Source: an uncultured Mollicutes bacterium (GTDB lineage Bacteria > Bacillota_I > Bacilli_A > RFN20 > CAG-449). From it: a stretch of DNA of 14,612 nt. The DNA lies in assembly GCA_900551385.1 (NCBI GenBank), contig URVS01000010.1, positions 1 through 14,612 of the forward strand. The letters run 5' to 3'. Both the position numbers and the translations under genes were made by a program. How positions within the stretch are numbered: the stretch's first letter is position 1; the number at the start of each line of letters is the position of its first letter. The notes under the pieces are model-generated. The model was not told where the DNA came from, did not search any database, and saw nothing but the letters and a program-made list of their open reading frames with translations. Shown in pieces: positions 14,211 through 14,612 of this stretch.

Positions 14211-14612
14211 ATGGAAAAATATTCTTTAGAAACTCAAAAAATTATTTCTAATTGTGAAGGATTAGCTTTTTTATTTGGACATAGTTTAGTAGGAAGTGAA
14301 CATCTTTTATTATCTAAAGAATTAAAAGCATATAAAATTAATTATGATAATGTATATAAAAAAGTAAAAAATATGTATCCATCACATAATGATGAACCAT
14401 TATATATGGAATATACTTTAGAATTAAAAAATGTTATAGAAAATGCTTTAATTGTTTCTCGTCAATATAGAGAAGAAAATATAAGTTTAAATTCTTTATG
14501 TATTGCCTTAACTTTATATGAAGATTCTATGGCTTATGATTTATTAAAAAAATTGAAAGTAGATGTTTATGAAGTGAATCAAAATATTCAAAATAAAATG
14601 ATTAAAAAAAGT
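14211..14612 (+). CDS. clpC: Clp protease ATP-binding subunit ClpC, N-terminal part
   Basis: The first 134 residues of a Clp AAA+ chaperone run off the window end without a stop. The start (EKYSLETQKII, then GLAFLFGHSLVGSEHLLLS) is the first Clp_N repeat, which binds substrates and adaptors. A second repeat begins near residue 68 with MEYTLELKNVIENAL and ends around YDLLKKLKVDVYEV. ClpC delivers proteins to the ClpP protease. The AAA+ domains lie beyond the window, so ClpC is favoured over ClpB or ClpA only by lineage and by its location near ftsH and dusB. The usual partners ctsR, mcsA and mcsB are not upstream of it here. The loop after SEHLLLS is slightly short compared with typical ClpC. 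Confidence 0.85.
   Translation, partial: MEKYSLETQKIISNCEGLAFLFGHSLVGSEHLLLSKELKAYKINYDNVYKKVKNMYPSHNDEPLYMEYTLELKNVIENALIVSRQYREENISLNSLCIALTLYEDSMAYDLLKKLKVDVYEVNQNIQNKMIKKS

Noticed and set aside
1..14612. Mycoplasma-type code with TGA as tryptophan
   Set aside because: All tryptophans in recognised genes are TGG and no recognised gene contains an in-frame TGA, which would be unexpected in so AT-rich a genome if TGA were read as Trp.

Overview
The window is a very AT-rich stretch from a low-GC Firmicute or Mollicutes-related bacterium, probably a gut Bacilli/Erysipelotrichia/RF39-type lineage; this placement is inferred from gene content. The standard genetic code fits: tryptophan is read from TGG throughout, no reading frame contains TGA, and the intact genes stop at TAA or TAG. 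A SpoIIE-family phosphatase suggests a sporulating ancestry. No tRNA, rRNA or CRISPR array was seen.

Layout. (1) About 1-1475: an IS30-family insertion sequence with an intact transposase on the minus strand and periodic TGCA-type repeats at both ends; its left end probably runs off the window. (2) 1486-1789: a gene-free spacer with a strong terminator hairpin, a palindrome and an extended -10 promoter facing right. (3) 1790-6133: a co-directional accessory cluster of poorly known genes. They are a CPCC cysteine-rich-domain protein split by a frameshift, a protein with a GyrA-like helical segment, a two-helix membrane protein, an unknown protein split at an A AAA AAG slippery heptamer, and a protein with a HEPN/Toprim-associated N-terminal domain cut short at its 3' end. 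(4) 6094-6510: a dead IS66-family remnant, a tnpA-like piece joined to the transposase C-terminus with two in-frame stops, which truncates the HEPN/Toprim-N gene. (5) 6639-7481: a six-helix membrane protein with its own promoter and terminator. (6) 7552-14612: conserved chromosomal backbone, spoIIE-like, tilS, ftsH, dusB and the start of clpC, matching the spoIIE-tilS-ftsH-dus neighbourhood of many Firmicutes.

The backbone genes cover the sporulation phosphatase (SpoIIE), tRNA lysidine formation (TilS), membrane proteolysis (FtsH), tRNA dihydrouridine formation (Dus) and a Clp AAA+ chaperone. The left half reads as a decaying conflict or toxin-immunity type island between two insertion sequences. 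Its domain types (CPCC, HEPN/Toprim-N) are ones associated with bacterial conflict systems, but no complete effector enzyme is visible and a working system cannot be claimed from the sequence alone.
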